64,000 nt of DNA. It comes from Colletotrichum lupini (Eukaryota > Ascomycota > Sordariomycetes > Glomerellales > Glomerellaceae). The stretch is taken from assembly GCF_023278565.1 (NCBI RefSeq), contig NC_064679.1:1488001-1552000 (forward strand). Direction: 5' to 3'. Positions 12,801 to 25,769 of the stretch are shown here, piece after piece (within the stretch, counting starts at the first letter, position 1; each line of letters opens with the position of its first letter). The notes under the pieces were generated by a model that made no database searches, had not been told where the DNA came from, and saw nothing but the letters and a program-made list of their open reading frames with translations. The position numbers and the translations under genes were made by a program.

Positions 12801-15800
12801 CGTTAGCCTCTAGAAGATATACGAGGCTAAACGAATAGAGGGTAGTAGAAGTTCTTAATAAGTAGGCTTTTATTTATAAATAGTAAAGGAAAGTCCCTTA
12901 GATAACGGATATAGAGGCGGCTAAAAAGGCAAATCTAATAGGGCCAAAGCCTATTCTCTTAATAATTAAAAAAAAGACGTTATTTCTTTTAATATCTAAA
13001 AAAAAGGAATATAGTACTAAGTAAATCTAGGGGTAGCTAGAGGGGTCCTTTTTATACTACTTAGATCTTTTAAATACTAAGCTCGTATAGGTATTCTACG
13101 TAAATAAAAAGTACGGCCTAAACGATTTTTATAGGATTATCCTAGATACTAAGGTATTATAATAATTAACTAAAGGAAAAGGGTAATTCTAAGCGCTATA
13201 GAAAATCGCGCTAATAACGCTTAATACGTCGACGGTAAGTATTATAAAGATTAGTTTCGGCCTAGGTAAAGAAATCGTCGCCCTAGGTATAATAAAAATA
13301 GAGATATACTTCGGAACGATGACTTTTTATATTTTACCCGTTAATACCCTATTTCTTTTATATTTAAAAGATATAGATCGACTAGGTATTATATTCGATA
13401 ATACGAGGAATAGAATCTTTAGCGGTAAGTATTTTGAGATAGTCGAACGATAATAGGGGTATGCGTTTATAAAGCTTACTAATAATACGAAGTCGATTAA
13501 TTACTTAATAAAAAGTAAGCTCAGAAGATTATATTAGAGATTTGGGTACCCGTTAGTTACGAGGCTATATAACCTCTTAAAGTAATTAGATAATAATAAT
13601 ATCGAAATAGGGGCGCTAGAGTAGTTAACGAAAGTATATTACTAATACTAAATAAATACGCAGAGCTTACGCAGATTTAAGTTTAAATTGCGTAATAAGC
13701 TTAATTTTAACTAGGAAATAGTCGTCGATATTTTCTACTTAAATAGTCGGCTAGTACTATATATAATTAACGTAACTATATCTTTCTAAGTAGGGTAATT
13801 CCTCTAGGATTTATAAGTAAAGATAGTATAGGTAGCCCTATAAAAAAGCTAGATTAATATATACTAAGGACCTCTAGACGGTATTAAAACTAACGCTAAT
13901 ACTAGCTTTAAATTAGTAGAATTTAGGGATAATACGACGGCTTACGGTATATAGCTAAAAATCGTATCCGTTAAAGCGCACTATAATATTAAAAAGGTAA
14001 AAAGGGCACACTAGTAGTTAAAAAGGGCGTTTAGAATTATTAAAAAGGAAAATCCGGATTCTACCGATAACGAATACTTCTAAATAGTACTTAAATACTA
14101 TAACGATACTATAGGTCCTAACGGACTTATACTAACGCTATTAGTATTTAGAGTATATCTAAGAACGACCTTAGCCTTGCTATTATTACTAAGCATAAGC
14201 TAACGAGCCTAAGTAGTTAAAAAAGTAATATAAGCACTGCGCAAGGTAAGTATAAAAAAGTAAGTTAACGAGGTAATTACTATACGTAATAGGCCCGATA
14301 TAAAGGATAATCTAAATATATTACTAAATTCGGATATACGAGTATAGCGCGAAGTTACCTAATGATAGACTAGGCTATATAAGTTAATTTCCGTTAACGA
14401 GCGCTCTTATATAGTTATAAAAGATCGTAACTAGCTACTCGAAGTATTAATTATAGTAGTTAAACCGTACTATATAGATCCTAACGAGGTAATTTCTAAC
14501 CTATAAGAAGAAGAAGAGCCAAGGGAAACTATATAACCCGTAGTAGAGGCATAAGAAATTATCCTTAATAAAATCGTTATAGCAGTACTAATAGATAATA
14601 AAGAAAAGGAAATTACTAAAAGGGCACTAATACTACCGGCGAGACGTTATAAAAGACTATAACGGCAAGCCCTAACGCGGCAATTTATTACTAGTAACGA
14701 GGTAATTAATACCTTTTATATAGTAAAGAGAAAGCCGATTTTGAGCTAGTAGTTAAACTACGTAAAGAAGGTATAATTATAATTATTAAAAAGCCGTATA
14801 AGGGATTAGATCTTATCGAAGTAAACACTCTTTATAATCGAGGGGTCTATCGACTTATCCTATATAACCTAGAAAAATATATAAACCTCCGTATATTTAA
14901 ATTATAAATAGTTCGTAAGATTAAAGGGAAAGGAACACCCTAGCCGTACGAAAAGTCTAGATACGTAATTTAGGGGTATAGTAACGTTAAAAAGGCGACG
15001 CTGCTTATATAATCGCTTACTATATAGCGCTATAGCTAACGATTAATAATAGTACTAATAGCATCGCTACGGAAAAAGGGATATAAGATTTAGAGCTATA
15101 ATATTACCTAGGCCTATACCTAATTAGCTACAGGGCTCATAAGGAAAATCCTAGCCTATCTACCGAAGGAAATAGTTAGTAAGTACTTAAAAAGTACGAT
15201 TATTAAAGTACTTAAGCTACTATATAGGCTCGTAGAATCGGGCACCTATTAGTAGGCCACTTACTACGATTTTTATATTAATTAACTATTAATAATTACC
15301 TCTATATACGACCCGTACTTACTAATTACGGAGTACGAAAGTAACTAATTTAGGATCGTTAGAATGTAGACCGACGATATATTAGGCCTATTTAATATTA
15401 ACTTTATAAAAAAGGAGAATAAGGAGCTTTAAAAAGCGGGCTTCGTAATAAAGCTAAAAGAGGTCCTTATAATAAATACCCCCTTAGTATTTAATAGCGG
15501 GATTTTTAAAATCGAAGGGGAAACCGTCGTTTTCTAATAAAAGGGGTAGGGTAAGAAGATTAACCTTATTAATCCGAACGTAACTAATGTTAAAAAGTAG
15601 TATAAAGCTAAGCTCGCGCGAGGGGTATATATTATAAGTATTTATTAGCCCGAGGTAACTTTTAACTATACTAAAGTAGCGTGGGCTATAGATCTAACTA
15701 AATAAGACGTCGAGGTACTTAATAAGCGGCTTAAGTAGTAATAGACGAATCTTAATTAAGGTCTCGTCTACTACCCGATCGGCTTTATAACTAGCAAGCT

Positions 15801-16433
15801 CTACGTCTTCGTTAATAAGTTATTTATAAATAATAACGACCTTATTTCGTAATTAAAGTATATTATTATCCTAGCTAACGAGAGTATAAGCGAGAGCGAA
15901 TTTACTATATATAGTAATATAATCTACTACTTATTAACTAAAAATAAGCGGGTAATAAGAAGTATCTCAGCGTCGGAGGTTTATAGTATAGTTAACGGCG
16001 TTAACTTCTCTTATATAATTTTAATAACGCTAAGGAAGATTACTAATCGAATTAGCCTTCTACTTATTCTAACGGTTATTTATATAGATTCTTATTCGCT
16101 ATACGAATACCTCGTTAAATTAGGAACGACGAAAGAAAAGAGGCTTATAATCGATATTATAGCCCTTAGGTAATTATATAAAAGGCGCAAAATACTCGAG
16201 ATCCGTTAGATTAATAATAAAAATAACCTCGTAGACGCTTTTATAAAAGTAGTACTAAATAAGGGATTAGAGTAATTCGTAAGTAATAGAAAAGTTATTA
16301 TACGAATAGAGGGATGGGTTATATAAAAAGAGTAGAGAAAAGGGGGAAAAAGAGACGACTTAGTAAACGGGCCCGAGGTCGAATTATATTTCTAATTATA
16401 GCGGTTAAATCGATAAAAAAAAGAGAAAGTTAG

Positions 16434-16638
16434 TATTAAATTAGAAGTCTAATTCGACCGCGGTATATAGCCGACTACGTAGGGGCTAATTAGAGGCCCT
16501 ATTTACGATTATCGTAGCTAGCCTAACTTATGGTTAGAACCTCTTTTTTATACTTATTACGCAGATATTCATATAGTTTAATTAATCTCTTCGTTAACTA
16601 CGGTTCGAACTAACTACTCTATAATAGGGATACTAACA
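16434..16638 (+). repeat. 3' LTR of copia B1
   Basis: 205 bp; starts as the decayed form TATTAAATTAG, ends ACTAACA, and is followed by the target copy CTTAT. Confidence 0.9.
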
Positions 16639-18153
16639 CTTATAGTTTCTAACGAATATAATAAGCAGCTTAGGGGGTTCCCTTTAAAAATAAAAATAGA
16701 GGAGGAAGTGCTTTTCGTACTATAGAGCCTCTAGGTAGCGATTCGTTATTAAAAAAGGATTCTAATCTACTTTTTTAAAAGTAATAATAAGACCGCTCTC
16801 TTAACTATAAACGTTAGATACGTATATAAGACGTAGTATAATAAGCTAAGAATCGGAATAGAACTTCTACCTCTATATATAAAAAAACCTATAAGTAACG
16901 CTAAAAGAGCAGGTTAACTCGTAATTACTAAAGCTCGTAAAATATGCCTTTTTACGAACCTCCCTACGAATTTATAAAATAAAACAGTGCTAGCGGTAAT
17001 CTTTATCTATAATATTACCCCACGGGAGGCTAATAAAAGAGATTTACTTATTATAATAAAAATTAATTAGTAAAAGCGGTATTAACGTTAATAATAAACG
17101 GGTTACTAAGTATAGGATTCTAAACCGGTTACCCCGTATCTTAGTAGCCTTTACGTATATAACTACTAAGCATACCCTCTTTATAAGGATCGTAAGAGGG
17201 GTATATGTTAAAAAGAGTTTAAAATACTTTCCCGCGGGTATATAAAATACTTAGTTAGATATATACTAAAAACGTATAACTTATATAGGGTCTAAGTACC
17301 CGCGCTCGAGTAAGTATTTATTATAAAGAATATTAGGTTTAATAAAAAAGTCTTTTATAATCCCGTATACGAAGAATAAACTATCGTAAGCGAGTAAGCA
17401 AATTTAATAATCTAAGAGATATAAGAACTCTTTAATACTAACGATAAGTTAGTTCGAGTACTTAGGGAAGTAGATCTAGACTTCGGAAATACTAGTACTT
17501 AAGATAACTCTATAATTAAGGATAGTATTATTATTAAATTTTTAACTATTTAAGACGCTAAGTAACCGATAGACGTACTCTAGGGTATAGTAAATAAGGC
17601 TAAAGAGGCTAATATAGTCTTATTATTATTATTAACCCCTAAGATAACCCCTTTATACGAGCTTAGGGGTAGGGGTAAAGAAGGGGATATAATAACTAAG
17701 TTATAAACGGCTCTGCGCAGTTTATAGTCCTCTTTACGAGCGCTTATATATATTATAAAAGTTCTTAAGTTTTTAATTCTTAACGGCTCTTAGTAAAACG
17801 CTAGAGTACGTGGTAAACGAGGTACTAATTACGAGGAAGTAATTTCTAATACTAAAGTCGATATTAATAAGGAACCCTTATAATAAACCTCTATTATTAT
17901 ATAAAAATAGAGCTTATAAGAACCGCCTTATTAAGTACTAAGTAAAGCTTTGTTAGGTCCTAGACGTTTAAACCGGGCCTATAGACCTTTATAACGCTTT
18001 AATAGTAGTATCTTCGTAACGCTCTTATATTCGAATATAGGAAACAGTAATTATTATAACCGTCTCTAGGACTACTTTTTCTTTACCTTTATACCTAATT
18101 AGTAAAAAGCTATAAAGGAAAGTAGTATAGGATATATAATACTTTATTAAGTA

Positions 18154-20040
18154 AGTCGACTTACCCCCTTTTAGCCACCCCCCCCTTTTAGCTACCCTAT
18201 TAAAACATAGTATTAAAATATCGCTACTAACTATACTTAATTAATTAACTATTTTCTATTACTATAATAATATAGTTATTATTCTCCTTAGGTAATTCGA
18301 CCCCTACGAGTTAACTAGGACTAACTAGACGGTTACTAAAGTCCTCTTAAGCTCTCTATATATCTTAGATATTCGCGAACCTAGTATTTAAGTCTATTAG
18401 TATACTCTTCTTTTTCCGCGGCTTTAATTAGTTAACTTTAGCTTTTAGAACTCGAATATAGTGCTAAGATGCTACTAGATAATAGGCCTGCTCGCTAAAT
18501 ACCTTTTTTACTTTTTTAAATAGTAGTCGTTAAGTGTTATAATCTGGACTAAGCTCTATAAATAACTTTAACTAATCGCAGAGCTCGCTAGCCTTTTTAG
18601 GTATTAACTAGTTAATAATAGACGCTACTAATACCTAGTTAATAGCTTTTTTAGTATTACTAGTTACTTACCTAGTATCTACGGTCTTTTTAGTTAGTAT
18701 AACTAGGTTAGGTAGGACTATTAAATTAGTAAGTAGTCTAGCTATATTAGGGGGATATAGTCTAGTTACTTTCTACCTACTTCGTATATTTAACGACGTT
18801 AAACTAACTAAACGAGCTTTCTAATAGTAGCGTAAGAAGTACCGCTTTCTAACGATAATAAAATTATTTACTATATCCTCTTTGCTAAGCTCCTTCTTAT
18901 ACTTAAACTTAATAGGTCTAAAGATAGCTATATCTAACGGCTAGAGGATATAGGAAGTATATAGTAGTAAGAATAGTAAGTAGACGTTATTTCTATAGTA
19001 TTCCTATATAAATTCTATCGTTATATAACTCCTATAGCTATTTAGAACTAATAGTCGAGGCTTATTAAGTATACTAAGCCCCCTAAGGGGGGGGGTCTTA
19101 GTCTATAATAAGAATACTATTTTTAACTATTTAAAGGTAGTCTTGTCGGTCGTCTAGCTATTATCTATTACTATGAACTCCTAACTAGTATAAGGGTTAA
19201 GTTTAAGTGGAAACTACTACTATTATACCGACTTTCCCTTATATATAACTAGTAGTTTAATAGCTCGACTATTAGTAGAGATATACTCGATTATAAATAC
19301 CTAAGCACGCGAACTAAGCTCTTTTTTTCGTACTACTATAGTCTTTACCTTACCCAAAACTAGGCTATTAAATCCCTTACCCTCTAGGATACTAGTCTTA
19401 TTTATATTATACCTATTAGCCTATTTAATATTATTAATTTCTAGTATATTAAGTAATCTAAACTATAACTTAATTATATTAGTAATAGCCCTATTTAGAT
19501 ACCTCGAATCGATAGTATAACTTCTCTAGACCTTAATTAATAAGTTCCTCCTTAAAAAAGCGTCTATCTATCTCTTTTTAAGAGGATTTATATCCCCCTA
19601 GGATTTTAGAACTCGCTTAGCGAATTCTATAAGCTATTTATAGGTTAGTATAACGCCTAGATTATACTAAATACGAACCTACTAAGCTAGCTAGTCTTCT
19701 TATTATAGAGGAAGCCTCTAGAGGTCTACGAATATTATTACCCTCGTTTAGTAGCCTCTCTTACAGTTACGAAGAGTTAACCTTAGAACTCCGAACTTAA
19801 TCGAGGCCCGATTAACTAAGAGACCTCTTTTAATAGCCTTAAGAGCCCGAATAACTTTATTTTTAGTATACGAGACTATTATATATTAATAAATAAGTAT
19901 ATAAAAAAGAATTATATTTAGACGATTTTTGTAATTATTATAGTGGTTTAAAAATCGTAAGTAGGGTTTTAATGCGGTAGCTAGGATAGAGAAATGGGGT
20001 AGCTAAAAGGGGGGGGTGGCTAAAAGGGGGTGGGTCGACT
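18154..20040 (-). mobile_element. Fot1/pogo-type (Tc1/mariner) DNA transposon, RIP-degraded, nested in copia A
   Basis: 1887 bp bounded by terminal inverted repeats of about 43 bp that start AGTCGAC and contain repeated C-tracts separated by TTTTAGC. The left arm differs from the right by CC to TT changes. TA flanks both ends (18152-18153 and 20041-20042), the target duplication of the Tc1/mariner superfamily. Size fits fungal Fot1/Pot2 elements (about 1.9 kb). On the minus strand near 19400 a decayed NRYNINKTSILEGKG matches the (I)YNMDETG block of pogo transposases, so the transposase gene runs right to left. Many stops; inactive. Confidence 0.85.
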
Positions 20041-22099
20041 TAATAAAAAGAGCAGTTCATAGGACCTACTTAGAGCGCTCCGGAGGAGTTTAAAAACTAC
20101 GACTTACTAAAGTTAACTTCTAGAGCTTACTAAAGAAGTTTAATAATATTAAATATCTCCTACCGTAACTATAGAAGTTACTTAGGGATACTATAGACGT
20201 AAAAATAAAAAAGCTAAGGGATATTAATATATAAGAAGAGGTCGACCGTAATCTTAAATAAGGGATCCTACTTTTATTAAAATAAGTATATACTTATAAA
20301 TACGACGTCGATAACGAGGTTAGCGAGGTAAAAGTACGTATATATATAAAGGGGGATATATAACTACTTAACCCCTTATAAAATACGTACGCTTCGACGC
20401 TCGCTATAAAAGCCTTTAGGCTTATAATAATAATAACTACCTAATTTAACCTTAAAATAGACTAGTATAATACTATTAACGCATTCCTTAACGCGCCTCT
20501 TAAGAGCGAGAAGTTAATAATTATTAAACTCTTAGAGGGATATAAGGTTATTAGTAAAGTAAGTAAACTCTAACGCGCTCTATATAGCCTCCGAGACTTG
20601 CTAATTCTCTAGTTCTAAACTTTTACTTCTATACTCCGTAATATAAATATAATATATAGTTATAAAGAGATCTATATTTACTAAACCGTAAATAGGAAGG
20701 TAATACTAATATTCTATATCAATAACTTTATTATTCTATACTATTAAAACGACTAAAAGGCAGCTTAGGGGATCGTCGACGGTATAAAAAAATATATTAA
20801 CCTTAAAGAGAATAGACCGATTAATTACTTCCTTAGAGTACGGATTTTATAAAACCGTACTACTCGCAAAGTTTACTTTATTTATAACGTATATATCGAG
20901 CGAGTTACTAAGCGCTTTAACTTTATAAATTTACTATATCTAGCTACCCCTCTTCCTTAAAAAGAGTTTAAACTAAATAAGAAGTAAGTAATAAAAGAGG
21001 AAATAAAGAGCTATTAAAAGAAGGTCGGGAGTATACTTTATATAGCTATTATAATTAGACTAGACGTCGCTTTTACTTACTTATAATTATTACGGTTCCT
21101 AACTAACCTAAGCGTAACCTATATTAAAGTAATTAATTACTATATTTAATATCTCTATATAACGAAATATCTTACGCTCTACTATAGTAGTATACCGAGT
21201 ATATAATTATTATTTTTAACTAGAGATACTAACTTCGTAAATAACGAGGTAACACGACGATTATCTTAGGGATATATAATATTCCTTTTTAGCAGCCCAA
21301 TTTAATAAAAATTAGCACGCTAAGTAATAATTACGACGTTAACTACTAAAGCTAAGCTTCTTTATTTTAAAGAAACTATAAAAAAGACTATAGTTCTAAA
21401 GCGCCTTTTTAAGGATATTACCCTTAACCTAGGAGAAGTATAGTTAGTTAACTACGATAATTAATAAACGATTCGACTCGTCGTAAGGGAAGGAGAAAAA
21501 ATAGCTACTTAACTTTACTATATTAATATATAAAATATATAGCTAAGATAAGAGCACGCTAGAGGTAGCTTTAAGGTTGCTTATGTATTAATAAAAAATA
21601 TATTAGTAAATAGACTTATTAAAAACCTTTTACGAACTAAGTTTAAATATTTCTATACACTTTTTAACCTTTACGATACGTAAAAAGCTATTATAAATAG
21701 CCAAAATAGTCAAAAATAATTAATTTAGGCTACGCTTAGAAAAACTTAATACCTAAAGGCAAACGATAGACAGAACTTAGAGTGCGGCCCGGAGGCTTAA
21801 AATAAATAAAATAAAAACCTCTTATAGCCCGAAGGCCTAAACTCCTAAAATAACCTTACCCCGTAAGGTATACGTATATAAAAATAAGACCTAGGCTTAT
21901 GCTTACTATTTAAACTCCTAATTTATAAAATACGTAATTACTAAGAGTATAGCGTTATTAAAGAAGAGGATTAGTACGCGCGCTAAGAAATATATCTTAC
22001 GTACCTCGAAGTTTATAAAGTTAGGAATAATAAGGGTAGCGGGGGGCGCGAGAGCTAGAACGATTATTAAGTTAACGACCTAGGGTATAGAAGCGGGTA

Positions 22100-23060
22100 G
22101 TATAATAAAAGGTTAGTTATAAATAACTATAATAAGTATAAAAAAGAACTAGGGGCGCGCGTTAAAGAAGTCCTCTATATAAAAACTAATATAGTTCTTA
22201 TATATCCTCTAGTTATTATATATCTAGCGAACGATATTATAAAGCTTAGTAATATCTTACTAAAACTATAGTTAGAAGTGCGCTTCTTAATAATAAAAAA
22301 GGATAATATATTTGTAAAAAAGGGAGTACTACTTATAATAGCCTCGGTAAGGGCCTAGGCTATTAGCTATAAAACGACTAGTATATTAATATACCCTTTA
22401 GCTAAACGGCTATTAAAATAGCGCGCATATTAGCTATTACTTTTTATAAAATAATAACTACTATCCTTAGTATCGGTATACTAGAGGGCTACTTTAAAAT
22501 AGGGTAAATACTAAATCTCCCGTTCCTCGGGAGCCTCTCCCTTAAGCTTTTTAAGGACTAAGTATACGTTAAATAGGCCTAAAATAGTAAAGAGAACTAT
22601 ACTTATTATAGGGGGTACCTTAGCCTCTTAGCGTTCTTTTTTATTTTTTACTACCCTTTTAAAAAGAGCTAGCCTTACGTTTTTTAAACCTTAGAATAAT
22701 ATTAAATATAAACTTTTAAAATAATAAGTATATAATATACCCTTTTTAGAAGGCTTATTATCTAAACTAATCTTATTCTTATTTTTAAACTCCGAGGGGG
22801 GGATAAGTAAAAGCCTATTAGAGCTCTTATTACTACTATTTACTTTATTATTACCTTTATTACGGCCGCTAAAGAGAGCCTCGAACTTAATAAAGTCCTC
22901 GGTATTTTAATTAGTAGCCTCGATATCCTCTTAGTTAGAGAGAGAGAGCTCGGTAGCTGGGCCTTAGTAAATAAGTAAGAGGTTATAGGGGGGGGTAACG
23001 ACCTAAAGGGGCTCGTTAGTATTATTACTTATTTAAACTTTTAATAAACCGCATAATATA
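22100..23060 (-). pseudogene. Antisense coding-like remnant in the 3' internal region of copia A
   Basis: Copia A pol ends near 21675, leaving about 1.84 kb before the 3' LTR. In part of that interval the minus strand reads as long lysine/serine-rich hydrophilic stretches with few stops, for example FIKFEALFSGRNKG and SEFKNKNKISLDNKPSKKG around 22750-22900 and FARYIITRGYIRTILVLYRG near 22200. The complementary frame is also fairly open but hydrophobic, which looks like a shadow. It could be an additional ORF of the retrotransposon, a captured host gene, or a further unrecognised insertion. No family is recognised and RIP makes the reading uncertain. Confidence 0.3.
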
Positions 23061-23514
23061 TATATAAAAAGTATTATAAAAATTACGTAAAACTTATTAT
23101 TATTTTTAAATATATTAAATATTTATATTTAAAATAAAATTAGTAAACGATTCGATAGCGTAAGTACGCGCACGTAATAAACGGGGGTACTTATAGTAAC
23201 TATAAGAAGTTAAAAAGAGGAAAAAAAATAATAGCTAAGTAACGCCGCGAGAATTTAAATATATATAAAGCGGCTAAGTAGCCTCGCCTTTAGTAATTTA
23301 TATACTAAAAATAATAAAATACGCGCTATTCCGGGTTAGGATTCTATTTATTTTAAATAAAAAGATATATTTATAATAAACGCGGTTTAAAAGACGCGTA
23401 TCCTTTGCGCTTAATTTTCTTTTATTTATATTTAACTAAATTAGGCCTTTATAAGGGTATTTAAAGATTCTATTTTAGGTATAATAGCTCCCTAGCAATA
23501 ATAATTAGGGGGTA

Positions 23515-23691
23515 TATTACGTAATAGGGATAGTAATCGCACCTTATAAAGTGCCCGTTACGTGCTAAATCACGTATCTATCTTAGATATTATATATATA
23601 GACCTTTTCCTTTTATCTATTTCCACTTTAATAGTTAAGCCACTTTTACCACACTCCGTATGCCCATTGCTGCGTGCCATAACTCGTGACA
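23515..23691 (+). repeat. 3' LTR of copia A
   Basis: 177 bp. The first 120 bases are decayed, but the last 55 (from about 23640, ccacactccgtatgcccattg) keep CA and TG, so the boundary of RIP lies inside the LTR. Target copy TACAA follows at 23692-23696. Confidence 0.9.
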
Positions 23692-23891
23692 TACAACGGT
23701 CTCTGTATACTTACCTAAGCGGCATGGCTCTCGGAGTTCGGGACTGAGCAAGGTACGTCACAATGCCCCTCAAGTTGACTAGCGATCCCAGAAAGATGGA
23801 AATGTCGATGTAACAAAGATCCCAAGTTGGCAGGTCTAACGGATAAATATGTGATGTCCATTCTGCAGTGGTCTATGAGTGCTTCCTCAGC

Positions 23892-24970
23892 TTAATGGAG
23901 TCCATTGACCTTGACTTCTTTCACTCCATTCACACCGTTCACCACTTTAATTCCATTTGACCCATTCATTTCCTTCGGGGGTTTCTCCTCGTATTCCACC
24001 TTATTAACCAAACTGCCTAGGCCGTGGCTCATCACGATGCGAAGGTCATCCCCAGGAGCCAAGAAAACAGGCGGAGTTCTACTCACACCGATCCCGTGAG
24101 GAGTCCCCGTCATGATCACAGTCCCGGCCTCCAGTGTCGTGCCTTGAGACAAATACGCCACGATCTCGGCAATGGGAAAGATCATGTCGTCCCCTCTACC
24201 CTCTTGCATCACCTCGCCGTTGAGGACCGTCTTCAGCTCAATGACTGAAGGGTCTGGGAGGCCGCTCGCGCTGACGATACACGGACCCATCGGAGCAAAG
24301 CCGTCGAATCCCTTTCCGAAACCCCATTGAGCGCCGGCGAATTGGTGCTTTCGCGCCGTGACGTCGTTGGAGCACGTGTAACCGAGCACGTAGTCCATGG
24401 CATCCTCCACGCTGACATTCCTCGCGTCACGGCCGATGATGACAGCTAGCTCAGCTTCGTAGTCCGCTTGAAGGTCTGTTGCTTGATGAGGGATGAGGAG
24501 TGGCGCGTTTGACGCGTTGAGGCAGCTTGCGGGTTTGAAGAAGAGAGTTGGATGTTCTGGAAGTTCGAGGTCCATCTCTTTGGCGTGCTTGCGGTAGTTG
24601 AGACCAATGCAGCGGATCATGCCGATTTCTTTGCGTGTCAGGGGCGGAAGAAGCTTCTGGACGTTGAGGATCCTTGATGTTGGCTCTGCTGAGGCGTCCA
24701 GGGCTGAGATTCCAGTGAAAACCCGCACCGGTACAGGGAGGGATGCGGCCAGCGCAGCTCCAACTTTTGAGAGTGTCAGAGAATATGATTTGACTTGACC
24801 AGGAAGAAGAGGTCATACCGTCGACAGTCTCGTCGACTGGTTCGCCGATGTATTCCCTCCAATCATCTTCCGCGATGAATCGCACAAGCCGTTTCCATCT
24901 CTGAAGATTGTCAGTTACAAATACCTACGATGATAATGGTGCTTTGAAGCCCACTTACAGGAGTTATCAT
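23892..24970 (-). CDS. Fumarylacetoacetate hydrolase (FAH) family enzyme
   Basis: Three exons: 24970-24959 (only four codons, MITP), 24900-24819 and 24763-23892, phases consistent, 321 residues. The N-terminal part has RFIAEDDWREYIGEPVDE, typical of fungal FAH-domain proteins. The catalytic fold shows IRCIGLNYRKHAKE, the metal-binding EAE at about 134-136, GYTCSNDVTAR with a metal-ligand Asp at about 165, a GFGKGFDGFAPMGPC loop and TGTPHGIGV near 250. The family hydrolyses or decarboxylates 2,4-diketo acids with Mg or Mn in aromatic and deoxysugar-acid breakdown; this paralogue's substrate is unknown. The tail is a low-complexity VNG-rich extension. The stop lies 200 bp from the copia A 3' LTR, yet the gene is intact. 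Confidence 0.9.
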
Positions 24971-25769
24971 CTTGACTGACTAATTCTGAGGCTCAGTTTA
25001 CGAAGAGATTTGAATTAGTTGATCGTGTTGGATTACAGCCTCAGGTGAATTCGAATGAGCTTGTTTGCGATAAAGAGTCGGTATGGCATTGCCTATGAGG
25101 CGGATATAAACACCCGCATCCAGAAGACAGTCCTCCGACCATTGACCGGATGCTGACTGCATCGAGTGACGTCGGTCATCCTCCGTAGTCGTGGCGTTTT
25201 CCCGATGGCTTCGGGAAATGTGATCGGCCTTTTCTCCAAAACCAAAGCCAGTATCCGCACCGAGATAACGTCGGGATCCTCACCCCGCAAAGCCCACCTT
25301 AAGTCGACAAGAGATGTTCCGGTAGATAGATAAAGACTGGTCGATAATTATGTAAAATTCTATGAACAACGTAGGGAGAAACGTGGTTCTGTCCCTATTC
25401 TCCAGACACGCGCCCACGCGATGCCGATTCGGCCACTTTGCCGGACCCATCTCCAGTGGGTCAGACTTCTCGGAGGCCCGAACGCTTGGGTTGGTCTTCC
25501 TATCTCCATTTTCACGACTGGTAGCTTTTGGCTTTCGAGAGATCCGTCTATCCATACAGGTCCACCACAAGAGTCAGAAAGCTTTGCCTGATTAAGGTAG
25601 TTGAAGTTGTGGCATGACTATTCCTCTGAGGCCGCTGAGGCCAAAGTTGTCTGCCACACTAGCTGATGGGCCAGCAAAATTTGCGGCCCTTGAGTGGGTC
25701 ACACTTTCATCCACGTTCCCACAGCATTGTTAAATTCAAATTGAGCCTCGTCCCTCAACAATCAGAACA
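24971..25769. other. Intergenic upstream of FAH gene and tRNA-iMet
   Basis: About 800 bp of normal composition. It should hold the FAH promoter. I see no coding frame with family features and no repeat. Confidence 0.5.

Larger units (their letters stand above)
9608..16638 (+). mobile_element. Ty1/copia LTR retrotransposon B, copy 1 (nested in A)
   Basis: 7031 bp with 205-bp LTRs at 9608-9812 and 16434-16638, from TGTCGGATTGG to ACTAACA, and a perfect 5-bp target duplication CTTAT at 9603-9607 and 16639-16643. It sits inside the integrase coding region of copia A. Read through stops, the plus strand shows copia-order pol: aspartic protease-like part near 13250, a GAG-pre-integrase stretch near 13520 (RFGHP-like), reverse transcriptase near 15300-15450 with a TDDTL motif in place of YVDD, and RNase H near 16060-16300 (IDSYSLYEYLVKLGTTKEKR). 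A purine-rich tract (aaaaaaaagagaaag type) precedes the 3' LTR. Heavy RIP: CA/TG nearly absent, many stops. It carries a segment of about 510 bp missing from copy 2. Confidence 0.9.
7149..23691 (+). mobile_element. Ty1/copia LTR retrotransposon A, RIP-degraded, with nested insertions
   Basis: Matching 177-bp LTRs lie at 7149-7325 and 23515-23691, starting TGTTACG (TATTACG in the decayed 3' copy) and ending CGTGACA (CGTAATA in the 5' copy). The 5-bp target duplication is TATAA before and TACAA after, differing by one C/T transition. Removing the two nested elements leaves about 7.6 kb. Order of pieces shows copia type: integrase core near 9400-9600 continuing at 16644-17100 (read through stops, a DEYNRQLGGFPLK-like stretch), then reverse transcriptase, and copia RNase H near 21230-21450 (TRR, GYIIFL and TEAELL-like motifs), ending about 21675 with a GLTK-like pol terminus. 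The whole interior is strewn with stops and almost lacks CA/TG, as expected from RIP. It cannot encode protein. Confidence 0.9.

Noticed and set aside
7149..16638. Ty3/gypsy classification of the LTR elements
   Set aside because: Integrase precedes reverse transcriptase and RNase H in both families, and the RNase H motifs are of copia type.
7149..23691. CRISPR-like or satellite array in the AT-rich island
   Set aside because: Repetitive look comes from low-complexity RIP products; no regular repeat-spacer unit exists, and the organism is a eukaryote.
23562..23747. Open frame at the 3' end of the island, also seen at 7148
   Set aside because: Both are the LTR sequence of copia A read in the same frame, not genes.
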